Below are positions 34,894 to 46,084 of a stretch of DNA of 64,000 nucleotides, piece after piece. The stretch's first letter is position 1; each line of letters begins with the position of its first letter. This DNA comes from Syngnathus acus. Taxonomy: Eukaryota > Chordata > Actinopteri > Syngnathiformes > Syngnathidae. A model generated the notes under the pieces. That model saw only the letters and a list, made by a program, of their open reading frames with translations, was not told where the DNA came from and searched no databases. Both the position numbers and the translations under genes were made by a program. The stretch is taken from contig NC_051088.1 of NCBI RefSeq assembly GCF_901709675.1, positions 496,001 through 560,000 of the forward strand, in the 5' to 3' direction.

Positions 34894-35920
34894 CAGGGGT
34901 GTCCAAACTTTTTGCAAGGAGGGCCAGATTTGATAAAGTGAAGGGGCCCGGGGGCCAATAGTTTTTTCTGACATTTTTTAACTACAAAAATGTCATGCAA
35001 ATACACACTGTTATAAAACAAATTTCATTGTCACAATTGTCTTTATTTTTCAAATTATGATAGTGTCTCTTTAAGTTGAAATCCTTAAACAAGGCAACCG
35101 TCTTTTTACAAATTAGACAAACACAATTGCCTTGATTTTCAGTGATGTACAGTAATCCCTCGCTACATCACGGTTTGTTTAACGCGGTTTCACTACATCG
35201 CGGATTTTTTTCCCAAATTGAAAAAAAGAATTAAAAGTCAAAATAGAACTTCTAAATTGAGGAATTATGGCACAAAACTTGCCCACACGCCAGCAGAAGG
35301 CAAGGAGTGCCCACACAATTGCAGTGCGTACACTTGTACCTTTTTTTTTTTAAAAAAAAAAGGTTATGATAAGAGTTCTAAAAACATATTTACAATGTTG
35401 TACCTTGTTATAGAAAATTGTTATAATAATAAAAGAGTTCTAAGAACATATTTACAGTATGTACACTTCTACCTTGTTGTAAATAAAATGTATAATAATA
35501 AAAGTTGTTCTAAAAACATATTTACAGTTTGTGTTAAGAATTCTCCATGTTATTTATGTTATTCAGCCATGCTTTGATTTGAGGTAGGGTGATTTATTTT
35601 GAAGGCCGTTTTCAGGCGATACCACTTCCTTTTTTACGTTCTTGTACATATGTCGGTTACAGTGGTACAGGAGTCATTGGCGATGTAAGTGTGTCTCCTA
35701 ACAAGAGAAATGAATGATCACGTGTCTAACCTTTAGGACAATGTAGTATTGCTCCAAATGTTCGTTTAATTTCCTGTAGAGGGCCGTTTGCGCGTGTTAG
35801 CACGATCGCGAATTAGCATCTTTCCGCTAACTCGTTAGCCTGCCCAGTACGTGCTGCGGGCCAATAAAAACTGGACCGCGGGCCGCAGTTGGCCCGCGGG
35901 CCGTAGTTTGGACACCCCTG
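34894..35920. mobile_element. Non-autonomous hAT element with perfect 8-bp duplication
   Basis: Starts CAGGGGTGTCCAAAC and ends GTTTGGACACCCCTG, flanked by GTCTTGAA at 34886-34893 and 35921-35928. It keeps about 100 bases of the N-terminal transposase region (near 35060-35145), matching the hAT fragment at 62930-63030, but has no full transposase. A second terminus-like sequence, ACAGTAATCCCTCGCTACAT at 35149, suggests another element inserted inside. Confidence 0.92.
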
Positions 35921-36089
35921 GTCTTGAACATGCTCTTAGAAAAAGCCCCACCCTGATTAATTAATTAATTTTAATTAATTAACAAACATTTACTTGTTGC
36001 AAAGTGAAGTAAAGAAAAATATTTTCACTTTTCCTACCCCTGCTGCATTCCATTATGTACTCCAAATAAAAGACATTTGTTTCTTGTAG

Positions 36090-36205
36090 GTGTGGCTGGT
36101 GTGGGCCGACAAGGTCAATGAGAAGCAGGAGAAGAGCATAAGGCAGCTTGCTCAGGAGGCCGGTCAAGGCAATGCCCATGACGAGAACGTACTTACCTAC
36201 TACAG
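36090..36205 (+). CDS. itpr3: itpr3-like exon D
   Basis: 116-bp exon with acceptor TTCTTGTAG and donor GTCAGC (36206). In phase 0 it reads VWLVWADKVNEKQEKSIRQL and AQEAGQGNAHDENVLTYYR. The AQEA..GNAHDENVL..YYR pattern is that of subtype 3 as I remember it; subtypes 1 and 2 differ here. It ends with AG of a split Arg codon. Next intron 23.8 kb. Confidence 0.95.
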
Positions 36206-37199
36206 GTCAGCTCTCAAGTCTCCCAAAAACGTTTTCATCAAATAGTTTTCTTGTTTTTTCCCAATAATCGAAGAGTCTTATGTTTCCAATTCCCAAAAAC
36301 TGATCTTGATATCCCAAACCCGTAGTGTTATAACTTGAACTACAATAATAATAATCCAGTCACAAGACAGGTTTATGAGTGCAAAAACAGCTGATTACAT
36401 ATGTATTTGTGTATGTATGTACCGTAAATTCCGGACTATAAGCCGCACCGGACTATAAGCCGCACCAGCTAAAATTGGGGGATATTTTAGTTTTTTTCTT
36501 ATATAAGCCGCACCGGACTATAAGCCGCACGTGCACACGCGTTTTTTACAAAGAAAGACCGTTCACAGAAAGCCTTTTTAAAGTTTTAATAACATACTTT
36601 AACATGTCTTTCTAAACATTGCCTGTGACGCAGCAGTAGTACCGCAGCAACACGGAAGTGTGCACGCGAGTTATTAACAAAGAAAGACTGGACACAGAAA
36701 GCTTTTTTAAAGTTTTAATAACATACCTTAACATTTCTTTCCAAACACTGCCCGTGACGCGGCAAATACCGCAGCAACACGGAAGTAACACAAGACTAAT
36801 AGGGCTGGATTAAAAAAAACATACCCGGTAAAAGTCACTGAGACGCGGCGGTAACACAGCAGCAACACGGTAGTACAGCACCAACAGGGCTCGTTAAAAA
36901 ACATACCAGTAAAAGTAAAAAAAGAGCTTCATCGTCTTCATCTTCCTCCTGTGCACTGAAACCATCGAAGTCTTCCTCCTCAGCGTCCGATTGGAATAGC
37001 GTTAGATATCCTTCGCCTCACACTTTCTCAGTCTCTCTTTCGTCGTCGCTTTTATGCATTTCTTCGAGTGTGATGAGGGTCTGTTCATGCTAATTTTATT
37101 CATGCACGAAGCGCTAAATTACATTAAACTAGCGAGCGACACGTATAGCTCCAGAGTAGACGGGACCACGAAATAAAGAAAAGGGTGACGTAACACAAT

Positions 37200-37448
37200 G
37201 TCATCAATATCGACTGCCTTTAGCTTAAAAGCGGCATCATATGCATTTCTTTTGCCCCCATAATGACGGTTTGTGTATAAAAGCTCCCTTTCAGTAATGT
37301 CCGTCTTGATCTCGTTCTGTCTCTTCTTCGTGTGAATTATACGCCTATCAAAACACAAACTAGCACGTCTTCTTCGGCGCATTATCTCTTCTTCGTCTGT
37401 CTCGCTCTTGCTTCCTGCTAGAGCGCCCCGGAGGCCGTAAAAAACCAT
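37200..37448 (-). pseudogene. Pogo-type transposase N-terminus, left copy
   Basis: Minus-strand reading has KRNAYDAAFKLKAVDI, the start of the BrkDBD/CENP-B-like helix-turn-helix in pogo-type transposases. Only the first dozen or so residues of the domain are recognisable. Its 5' flank matches 40840-40976. Confidence 0.6.
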
Positions 37449-37501
37449 AAATACGCCGCGCCGCCATTTAAGCTCTATTTCCCTCTTTGACAGCCAAATC
37501 T

Positions 37502-40500
37502 TAGACTTAGACTTAGACTTAGACTTAGACAGAACTTTATTGTCATTTTGTCAACACTAGGTGTGTACAAAACGAAATTTCGTTGCATACGGCTTTCAGC
37601 AATGTAGAGGTATTTCGGCTGGTTAAAAAAAAGTGACATTCTATATAAAAATATGAAATAAGATAATTATAAAGTACAAAGTGCAGCAGTGATAAAGTAT
37701 GTGAACAGTGCAGGAGACAAAAGCAGTATTTACAAGTGTGCAGAGGAATGCTACGTTTGAATGTTCAACAGTCTGACGACAGCAGGGAAAAAACTATTGC
37801 AGAACCTGGTGGACCTGCAGCGGATGCTGCGAAACCTCTTCCCAGAGGGTAGCAGGGAGAACAGTCCATGGTGGGGGTGTGATGGGTCACTGATAATATT
37901 TCGGGCTCGGGACACGCAGCGCTGGGATGACAAGTCCTGAATGGAGGGAAGAGGAGCCCCGATGATCCTCTCTGCTGTCCTCACCACTCTCCTCAGGTTC
38001 TTCCAATCGGAGGCGCTGCAACCTCCACACCACACCGAGAGACAGCTTGTCAGAATGCTCTCTATGGTGCTTCGGTAGAACGTCCTCATGATGGGTGGGG
38101 GCAGGTGGGCTCTCCTCATCCTCCGCAGGAAGTACAAGCACTTCTGTGCCCTCTTGACCAGTGTTGTGGTGTTCACAGTCCAGGTGAGGTCGTCTGTGAT
38201 GTGGACTCCCAGGAATTTTGTGCTGCTGACCACCTCCACAGCTGAGCTGTTGATGATCAGTGGAGCGTGGTGAGGCTGGTTCTTCCTGAAGTCGACGATG
38301 ATCTCCTTCGTCTTCTCCACATTCAGGATCAGGCTATTTTCTCTGCACCAGCCCACCAACTGCTCCACCTCCTCTCTGTAGTCCAGGTCGTTGTTGTCCC
38401 TGATGAGGCCCACCACCGTTGTGTCGTCTGCAAACTTCACGATGTGATTGGTGGTGAACCTGGGGGCGCAGTCGTGTGTCATCAGGGTGAACAGCAGGGG
38501 GCTCAGGACGCAGCCCTGAGGGGAGCCTGTGCTGAGGGTGATGACATCTGAGGTGTTCTGTCCGACCCGGACTGACTGAGGTCTGTTGGTGAGGAAGTCT
38601 AGCAGCCAGTTCCGAAGGGGGGTGCTGAAGCCCAGGTGTTCCAGTTTTTCCACCAGATGTTGTGGAATGATGGTGTTAAACGCTGAGCTGAAGTCCAGGA
38701 ACAGCAACCGCACGTGGGTGTTCCTCTCCTCCAGGTGAGCCAGGCTCAGGTGAAGAACGGAGGAGATGGCATCCTCAGTGGAGCGGTTCTGCCGGTAGGC
38801 AAACTGGAACGGATCGAATGTTGGGGGGAGTCTGGAGACGATGTGATCTTTGAGCAGCCTTTCGAAGCACTTCATCATGATGGGAGTCAGTGCCACGGGT
38901 CTGTAGTCATTCCATGAGGTGATTTGAGGTTTCTTCGGCACCGGAATGATGGAGGCAGCCTTGAAGCACACTGGCACTTTGGCTTGGTCCAGCGAGATGT
39001 TAAAAATGTCTGTGATGACACCCGCCAGCTGGCCTGCACATTCCTTGAACACCCGCCCAGGTATGTTGTCGGGGCCTGGGGCCTTACGTGGGTTGACTCT
39101 TCTCAGAGTCTTCCACACGTCGGCTGAGTCAAGGCAGAGGACCTCCTCTTCCTGGTGGGGAACAGTTTTAACTGCCGGAGTGCTGTTTAGTGCCTCAAAA
39201 CGCCCGAAGAAGTTATTTAGACCATTTAGGAAGTCAGCATCAACCTCACCCACCGGGGGGGAGGGTGAGTTGTAGTCCGTGATCGCCCGTATGCCTTGCC
39301 ACATACTCCTGGTGTTATTGGCGTCGTGGAAAAAATCCTGAATTTTCCGACTGTGGCTACGCTTCGCTAGCCTGATGGCACGGTTCAAGTTGGCTCTCGC
39401 TGTCCTCAGTGCCTCCTTGTCGCCAGACTTGAAGGCTGAGTTCCGTGCTCGTAGCATATGACGTACATCCTCAGTCATCCAGGGTCGTTGGTTGGCTCGG
39501 GTGATGATGTTCTTAGTGGTGCTGACGTCCTCGGAGCATTTGTTGATGTAGGCTGACACAGTCATGGCGTACTCATCAATGTTGATCTGATTGTCATATG
39601 TTGCTGCTGATTTGAACATGTCCCAGTCAGAGCACTCAAAGCAGTCCTGGAGTGCCTCCATGGCCCCCTCAGACCACACCCTCACCTGCTTCACTGTGGG
39701 TTTTGCTCTGATCAGCAGGGGCCTGTATGCAGGGGTTAGCATAACAGATAGGTGGTCTGAAGAGCCGAGGTGGGGGCGGGGGGCTGCTCTGAATGCATCC
39801 TTTATATTTGTGTAAACCAAGTCCAGAGTGTTCTCTCCCCGAGTTGGAAAATCCACGTGTTGGTAAAAATGAGGGAGAATAGTCTTCATGCTAGCCTGGT
39901 TGAAGTCCCCAGCAATGATGAAAACCCCCTCTGTGTGCGTGGATTGCAGCTCACTGATTGTCCGATAGAGAACCCTCATGGCCTCTTTAGTGTTAGCGCT
40001 AGGAGGCACGTACACAGCCGTCATGCTAACAACAGTAAACTCTCTGGGCAGGTAGAAGGGTCTGCAGTTAACAGTCAAAAGCTCGATGTCCGAAGAGCAG
40101 AAGCTGGCGACAGATCTAGCATTTTTGCACCAGTTGTTGTTGATGTAGACACACAGCCCACCTCCTCGGGATTTACCGCTTAGCTCGCTGTTTCTGTCGG
40201 CGCGGAATGTAGCGAGCCCCTCCAGGCTAACGGCGTTGTCCGGCATTGATGAGTTCAGCCATGTCTCCGTCAGGATGAGAGCGCAGCAGTTTCTAACTTC
40301 CCTCTTTGAAGAGAGTTCCAGTTTTAGATGGTCCATTTTATTATCCAGTGAGCGGACGTTGGAGAGGAAGATGGATGGAAGCGGCGGTTTGTAGGGGTTA
40401 GCTCTCAGCTTAGCCGTTAGCCCACCTCGACAGCCGCGCTTTCGCCGCCGGTCACACCGCCTACGCTTACTCCTCCTCCGGCGTGTGCTGCCCGGCGAGC

Positions 40501-40764
40501 CCGCTGCGTCGTGAGCTCCTGGGGCTAGCGCCCTAAGCACTCCGAGGCTACGCAAACAGACTAGGGTAGTTGTGGCTACGAGTCCGAAAACACTCGATGA
40601 CCGTACCTCCAGCAGGCGCTGGCGATCGTACACTACTCTACTTGATGGATAAACTAAACTTTGTGTTGTTTGTAGTGTCCTAGGCGACATATTTTGTGAA
40701 TATCCTCGTCGATTGCTGAGACGCGTAGCGGCCGCGGCCAACTGGGGAGCCGCCATCTTGGAAG
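37502..40764 (-). mobile_element. Intact LINE of the Rex1/L2 group
   Basis: Complete-looking non-LTR element: the 5' end begins just before the first ATG (CCAAGATGGCGGC, near 40758), a single open frame of 1001 codons, a 250-bp 3' UTR with AATAAAG and a (TAAGTC)n tail at 37502-37530. AAATCT at 37496-37501 and 40765-40770 is a plausible target duplication. Its RT type matches the copies at 1 and 23152 by motif style but at lower identity. Confidence 0.92.
37751..40756 (-). CDS. LINE endonuclease-reverse transcriptase, 1001 aa, intact
   Basis: Starts at a true ATG at 40756, eight bases from the element 5' end. A basic N-terminal leader (RRRRSKRRRCDRRRKRG, residues 90-115) is followed by the apurinic-type endonuclease (about 125-350) with SNVRSLDNKMDHL, LTETWLN, IIAGDFNQA, DLVYTN and GSSDHLSV holding the Asn, Glu, Asp and His catalytic positions. 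The linker spans 350-540. RT (about 560-830) has KAPGPDNIPGRV, NDYRPVALTPIMMK, FLDFSSAFNTI, SPQGCVLSPLLF and KFADDTTVVGLI, then the C-terminal LPSIQDLSSQR block. No frame break or missing catalytic residue is seen. It would nick target DNA and copy its own RNA there. Confidence 0.93.
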   Translation of the reverse strand: MAAPQLAAAATRLSNRRGYSQNMSPRTLQTTQSLVYPSSRVVYDRQRLLEVRSSSVFGLVATTTLVCLRSLGVLRALAPGAHDAAGSPGSTRRRRSKRRRCDRRRKRGCRGGLTAKLRANPYKPPLPSIFLSNVRSLDNKMDHLKLELSSKREVRNCCALILTETWLNSSMPDNAVSLEGLATFRADRNSELSGKSRGGGLCVYINNNWCKNARSVASFCSSDIELLTVNCRPFYLPREFTVVSMTAVYVPPSANTKEAMRVLYRTISELQSTHTEGVFIIAGDFNQASMKTILPHFYQHVDFPTRGENTLDLVYTNIKDAFRAAPRPHLGSSDHLSVMLTPAYRPLLIRAKPTVKQVRVWSEGAMEALQDCFECSDWDMFKSAATYDNQINIDEYAMTVSAYINKCSEDVSTTKNIITRANQRPWMTEDVRHMLRARNSAFKSGDKEALRTARANLNRAIRLAKRSHSRKIQDFFHDANNTRSMWQGIRAITDYNSPSPPVGEVDADFLNGLNNFFGRFEALNSTPAVKTVPHQEEEVLCLDSADVWKTLRRVNPRKAPGPDNIPGRVFKECAGQLAGVITDIFNISLDQAKVPVCFKAASIIPVPKKPQITSWNDYRPVALTPIMMKCFERLLKDHIVSRLPPTFDPFQFAYRQNRSTEDAISSVLHLSLAHLEERNTHVRLLFLDFSSAFNTIIPQHLVEKLEHLGFSTPLRNWLLDFLTNRPQSVRVGQNTSDVITLSTGSPQGCVLSPLLFTLMTHDCAPRFTTNHIVKFADDTTVVGLIRDNNDLDYREEVEQLVGWCRENSLILNVEKTKEIIVDFRKNQPHHAPLIINSSAVEVVSSTKFLGVHITDDLTWTVNTTTLVKRAQKCLYFLRRMRRAHLPPPIMRTFYRSTIESILTSCLSVWCGGCSASDWKNLRRVVRTAERIIGAPLPSIQDLSSQRCVSRARNIISDPSHPHHGLFSLLPSGKRFRSIRCRSTRFCNSFFPAVVRLLNIQT

Positions 40765-40789
40765 AAATCTATTGCTTTTAACTTAAAAG

Positions 40790-40976
40790 CTGCATCAAAT
40801 GCATTTCTTCGTGTGTTTTCCATGATGAGGGTGTGTGCGTGATGCGCGAAATGTTCAAAACACAAACTAGCACGTCTTCTTCGGCGCGTTATCTCTTCTT
40901 CGTCTGTCTCGCTCTTGCTTCCTGCTAGAGCGCCCCCTGGAGGCCGTAAAAATCCATAAATACGCCGCGCCGCCAT
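40790..40976 (-). pseudogene. Pogo-type transposase N-terminus, right copy
   Basis: Reads RRNAFDAAFKLKAIDF on the minus strand; its upstream sequence (SKSETDEEEI, RRRRRASLCF) repeats that of the left copy at 37200-37448. Interrupted at 40765 by the LINE. Confidence 0.6.
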
Positions 40977-41452
40977 TTAAGCCTCGGGGTTCAAAGTAAC
41001 CTTCTGAATAAAATGCATTAAAAGTTCACGTTCATTACAACTTGTTTTTGGTGAGCAAAATGTCAGAAGAATTGAATTTAAATGCTGATTGATTGGGTTT
41101 TAATACAATGCAGATGGTCCAAACAGCGCCACTGCTTTGTGTAATCTCTGAGTCACATGGCAGAGTAAGAGAAAGGGTTTAGAGCCCTTTGACGCAGGTC
41201 ACCTAGCGTGCATTCCTACTAAAGCTCATAATAGTCACAAGCAACACAGCCAGAATAAGCAGCAGCCATAGTAGTGTTTCAAAATAGTATTTTTGTTGTT
41301 GTTTTTTTCTTCAAGATACTGCAGTGTATAAAAGTGATCAAGTCATCACAAAAATCACGAAAAAAAACATTATATACGCCGCACCTGACTATAAACCGCA
41401 GGGTTCAAAATTTTGGAAAAAAGTCGCGGCTTATAGTCCGGAATTTACGGTA

Positions 41453-41508
<56 letters not shown>

Positions 41509-41545
41509 CGTGCGTGTGTGTGCGCACGCGTGCGTGGGTGGGTGC

Positions 41546-41586
<41 letters not shown>
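41453..41586. repeat. Microsatellite (TG)n then (TA)n
   Basis: TG/CG-rich dinucleotide run at 41453-41555 followed by about 15 TA units at 41556-41586, directly next to the right end of the pogo-type element. Confidence 0.95.
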
Positions 41587-41589
<3 letters not shown>

Positions 41590-41590
<1 letters not shown>

Positions 41591-42555
41591 TCACGTGCGG
41601 TGAGGTTCATGACTGCACCGCAATGATAAAATGACGTCACACACACACCCCCAGTAAAATTGTCCGGCACTAACCGTGTCACAAAAAAGGTTGGGGAACG
41701 CTGCTCTAGTGTGGTTTATTTATTATTTAATTTGAACTATTTTATTTAAAATCTCATATCAGCACTCATCACACATAAAAACACTCAATAAAGCACATGG
41801 AATCAAAAACTTGTTTTCGATCGTGCGTACCACTCCGTTCCGAAGTCCCGTTGTCCGAATCAAACCTTTTAACTCCGGAGTTGCTCTTCCTTTACTGATG
41901 ACCTCCTGCTTTGACCGAAAATCCATAGTTGTAAAATCGTTTGGATATGTAATCCTCCATTGTAAAACGAAATGTAAAAACGGGGGAAAAAAACGAATGT
42001 AAAACGAAATAAATGGACGACTGCTCCTCAGTTGCTCACTGTAAATTTGAACTGGAGATCTCTTATTCTACAGGTAGGCGCATTAAGCATTCCGGGATCA
42101 CTAGCACCCCCTGCTATAAGGCTGGAGAACCTTTTTTCGTAGCCTCCTTTCGTAGTCTCTTTTCAAAGCCGTTTTGTTCATCTTAAGAAACACGACGTTA
42201 CAGACAGATGACAAAAAACACTAGATATTCAATACATCAGCTAACTACGGAAATTAGTTAATATCGCCACAGTGTTAGAACACTTAAACAGCAACATAAA
42301 GACAGAGAGCAGTTCTATCTAATTGCATAGCCTGTCAACATAGGCAGCCGTGTGATTACGCAATCCTCAGAGGAGGCTAGACAGGAAGTTGGCTCCTCCG
42401 AGCTAATCATCTTCGGTTTTAAAATAATTATAAAAATTCAGCGATTTTGGTTCAAAATGATACAAAATTATTGAGATTAAAAGGAAAATGACTTTATAAT
42501 AAAAACAATTGAATTTGTTTTTCCCCTTTTCATGATGGCAGGGGAGGCATCTATA
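41590..42555. other. Intron sequence with a hAT-like end
   Basis: Contains AAAGGTTGGGGAACGCTGCT at 41686-41705, resembling a hAT-type terminus. No coding block was recognised in the remainder. Confidence 0.4.
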
Positions 42556-42557
42556 TA

Positions 42558-44916
42558 CCGTATTTTCCGCCCTAAAAGGCGCACCGGATTATAAGGCGCA
42601 CCTTCAATGAACGGCCCATTTTAAAACTTTGTCCATATATAAGGCGCACCGGATTATAAGGCGCATAAAATAGAAGCTATACTGCAACAAACTGAGGTAG
42701 GGTTGCGGTATGCATCCACTAGCCAATAACCAACGAGCCCTCTGTAAACAATCGCGTTTCTCAAACGATCTCCTATAAAATGATCGGAACTGACTAAAGT
42801 TCGATCTAACGCATTGGTACTACTTACCTATGTTTCCCTTCCATATCGATCCGTAGATTTACTCGAAACATTAACAGAGCAGCCTATTTTGACATGAAAT
42901 AGCCTGGTACGTATAGCAGCTATCGTAATAGCATTAGCCATCCGCAAAGTCCCACGAGCCTCAGCTCGCAATCTCCCATGAGCCTCAGCAAAGTGTAAAC
43001 AATCGCGTTTCTCAAACGATCTCCTATAAAATGATCGGAACTGACTAAAGTTCGATCTAACGCATTGGTACTACTTACCTATGTTTCCCTTCCATATCGA
43101 TCCGTAGATTTACTCGAAACATTAACAGAGCAGCCTATTTTGACATGAAATAGCCTGGTACGTATAGCAGCTATCGTTATAGCATTAGCCATCCGCAAAG
43201 TCCCACGAGCCTCAGCTCGCAATCTCCCATGAGCCTCAGCAAAGTGTAAACAATCGCGTTTCTCAAACGATCTCCTATAAAATGATCGGAACTGACTAAA
43301 GTTCGATCTAACGCATTGGTACTACTTACCTATGTTTCCCTTCCATATCGATCCGTAGATTTACTCGAAACATTAACAGAGCAGCCTATTTTGACATGAA
43401 ATAGCCTGGTACGTATAGCAGCTATCGTTATAGCATTAGCCATCCGCAAAGTCCCACGAGCCTCAGCTCGCAATCTCCCATGAGCCTCAGCAAAGTGTAA
43501 ACAATCGCGTTTCTCAAACGATCTCCTATAAAATGATCGGAACTGACTAAAGTTCGATCTAACGCATTGGTACTACTTACCTATGTTTCCCTTCCATATC
43601 GATCCGTAGATTTACTCGAAACATTAACAGAGCAGCCTATTTTGACATGAAATAGCCTGGTACGTATAGCAGCTATCGTTATAGCATTAGCCATCCGCAA
43701 AGTCCCACGAGCCTCAGCTCGCAATCTCCCATGAGCCTCAGCAAAGTGTAAACAATCGCGTTTCTCAAACGATCTCCTATAAAATGATCGGAACTGACTA
43801 AAGTTCGATCTAACGCATTGGTACTACTTACCTATGTTTCCCTTCCATATCGATCCGTAGATTTACTCGAAACATTAACAGAGCAGCCTATTTTGACATG
43901 AAATAGCCTGGTACGTATAGCAGCTATCGTTATAGCATTAGCCATCCGCAAAGTCCCATGAGCCTCAGCTCGCAATCTCCCATGAGCCTCAGCAAAGTGT
44001 AAACAATCGCGTTTCTCCAACGATCTCCTATGAAATGATCGGAACTGACTAAAGTTCGATCTAACGCATTGGTACTACTTACCTATGTTTCCCTTCCATA
44101 TCGATCCGTAGATTTACTCGAAACATTAACAGAGCAGCCTATTTTGACATGAAATAGCCTGGTACGTATAGCAGCTATCGTTATAGCATTAGCCATCCGC
44201 AAAGTCCCATGAGCCTCAGCTCGCAATCTCCCATGAGCCTCAGCAAAGTGTAAACAATCGCGTTTCTCAAACGATCTCCTATAAAATGATCGGAACTGAT
44301 TAAAGTTCGCTCTAACGCATTGGTACTACTTACCTATGTTTCCCTTCCATATCGATCCGTAGATTTACTCGAAACATTAACAGAGCAGCCTATTTTGACA
44401 TGAAATAGCCTGGTACGTATAGCAGCTATCGTCATAGCATTAGCCATCCGCAAAATCCCATGAGCCTCAGCTCGCATTCTCCCATGAGCCTCAGCAAAGT
44501 GTAAACAATCGCGTTTCTCAAACGATCTCCTATAAAATGATCGGAACTGACTAAAGTTCGATCTAACACATTGGTACTGCTTACCTAAGTTTCCCTTCCA
44601 TATCAATCCGTAAATTTACTCGAAACATTAACGGAGCAGCCTATTTTTAAATGAAATAGCCTCGCGGGTACAACAGGTATTCGGTGACGCCCCCTGACTA
44701 CAGTTGCCGTAATGTTGGGAAGCGATGCGACCTTGTAATTTACTAGTCGTACTAAAACGTACTGAAACATTTTGGCAGAGCACTGTGTACAACCAGTATG
44801 GATCACCAAATTCATCAATTGATCCATATATAAGGCGCACTGGACCATAAGGCGCACTGTCGGCTTTTGAGAAAATTTTAGGTTTTTAGGTGCGCCTTTT
44901 AGGGCGGAAAATACGG
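42558..44916. mobile_element. Pogo-type non-autonomous element carrying a satellite array
   Basis: 28-bp perfect inverted repeats (beginning CCGTATTTTCCGCCC) bounded by TA at 42556-42557 and 44917-44918. Next to the left end the motif CGGATTATAAGGCGCA repeats. Between the ends is an eight-unit 251-bp tandem array. No transposase remains. The termini are clearly related to those of 36422-41450. Confidence 0.9.
42744..44665. repeat. 251-bp tandem repeat, about 7.6 units
   Basis: Units start (GTAAACAATCGCG) at 42744, 42995, 43246, 43497, 43748, 43999, 44250 and 44501, an exact 251-base spacing every time. Units differ by only a few substitutions (for example CCCACGAGCC versus CCCATGAGCC). The last unit decays near 44640. 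The lack of length change suggests recent amplification. Confidence 0.97.
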
Positions 44917-45344
44917 TATATATATATATATATAGTATATATATGTATATATACAGTGCCTTGCGAAAGTATTCGGCCCCCTTGAACCTTTCAACATTTC
45001 ACCACATTTCAGGCTTCATACATAAAGGTATACAATTTTAATTTTTTGTCAAGAATCAACAACAAGTGGGACACAATCGTGAAGTGGAACGAAATTTATT
45101 GGATAATTGAAACTTTTTTAACAAATAAAAAACTGAAAAGTGGGGCGTGCAATATTATTCGGCCCCTTTACTTTCAGTGCAGCAAACTCACTCCAGAAGT
45201 TCAGTGAGGATCTCTGAATGATCCAATGTTGTCCTAAATGACTGATGATGATAAATAGAATGGACCTGTGTGTAATCAAGTCTCCGTATAAATGCACCTG
45301 CTCTTTGATAGTCTCAGGGTTCTGTTTGAAGCGCAGAGAGAACC

Positions 45345-46060
45345 ATGAAGACAAAGGAACACACCAGGCAGGTCCGAGATACTGTTGTGGAGAAGTTTAA
45401 AGCCGAATTTGGATACAAAAAGATTTCCCAAGCTTCAAACATCTCAAGGAGCACTGTGCAAGCAATTATATTGAAATGGAAGGAGTATCAGACCACTGCA
45501 AATCTACCAAGACCCGGCCGTCCCTCCAAACTTTCATCTCAAACAAGGAGAAGACTGATCAGAGATGCAGCCAAGAGGCCCATGATCACTCTGGATGAAC
45601 TGCAGATAACTACAGCTGAGGTGGGAGAGTCTGTCCATAGGACAACAATCAGTCGTGCACTGCACAAATCTGGCCTTTATGGAAGAGTGGCAAGAAGAAA
45701 GCCATTTCTCAAAGATATCCATAAAAAGTCTTGTTTAAAGTTTGCCACAAGCCACCTGGGAGACACACCAAACACGTGGAAGAAGGTGCTCTGGTCAGAT
45801 GAAACCAAAATCGAACTTTTTGGCCACAATGCAAAACGATATGTTTGGCGTAAAAGCAACACAGCTCATCACCCTGAACACACCATCCCCACTGTCAAAC
45901 ATGGTGGTGGCAGCATCATGGTTTGGGCCTGCTTTTCTTCAGCAGGGACAGGGAAGATGGCTAAAATTGATGGGAAGATGGATGGAGCCAAATACAGGAC
46001 CATTCTGGAAGAAAACCTGTTGGAGTCTGCAAAAGACCTGAGACTGGGACGGAGATTTAT
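45345..46060 (+). pseudogene. Tc1 transposase, N-terminal two thirds
   Basis: ATG at 45345. The paired-type HTH (KISQASNISRSTVQAIILKW) and GRPSKLS linker are followed by KVLWSDETKIELFG, holding the first catalytic Asp, and GGGSIMVWACFSSAGTGKM. The frame ends at GRRFI near 46058, where the LINE-associated sequence begins. The second Asp (QQDNDPKH region) and the Glu (NPIENLW region) should follow but are missing; the frame resumes at 48925 only with LKTAVHKRSPSN-like sequence. Confidence 0.9.
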
Positions 46061-46084
46061 CATCTGTATTATTGTTTATTAATC

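Larger units (their letters stand above)
36422..41450. mobile_element. Pogo-type DNA transposon with nested LINE
   Basis: Ends share about 26 bp of inverted repeat (CCGTAAATTCCGGACTATAA, then GCCGC), with TA on both sides (36420-36421, 41451-41452). Subterminal CGGACTATAAGCCGCAC motifs repeat at the left. Minus-strand remnants of a pogo-like DNA-binding domain occur twice (near 37230 and 40790). A direct repeat of about 125 bp lies at 36545-36790. The LINE at 37502-40764 is inserted in it. Confidence 0.82.

Noticed and set aside
41274-41634. Readings of Cys-Val and Tyr-Ile repeats
   Set aside because: They arise from the (TG)n and (TA)n microsatellite.
43832-44606. Repeated minus-strand readings containing HFAEAHG in the 251-bp array
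   Set aside because: They follow the tandem units, start at non-ATG codons or mid-unit and show no domain; noncoding satellite is simpler.
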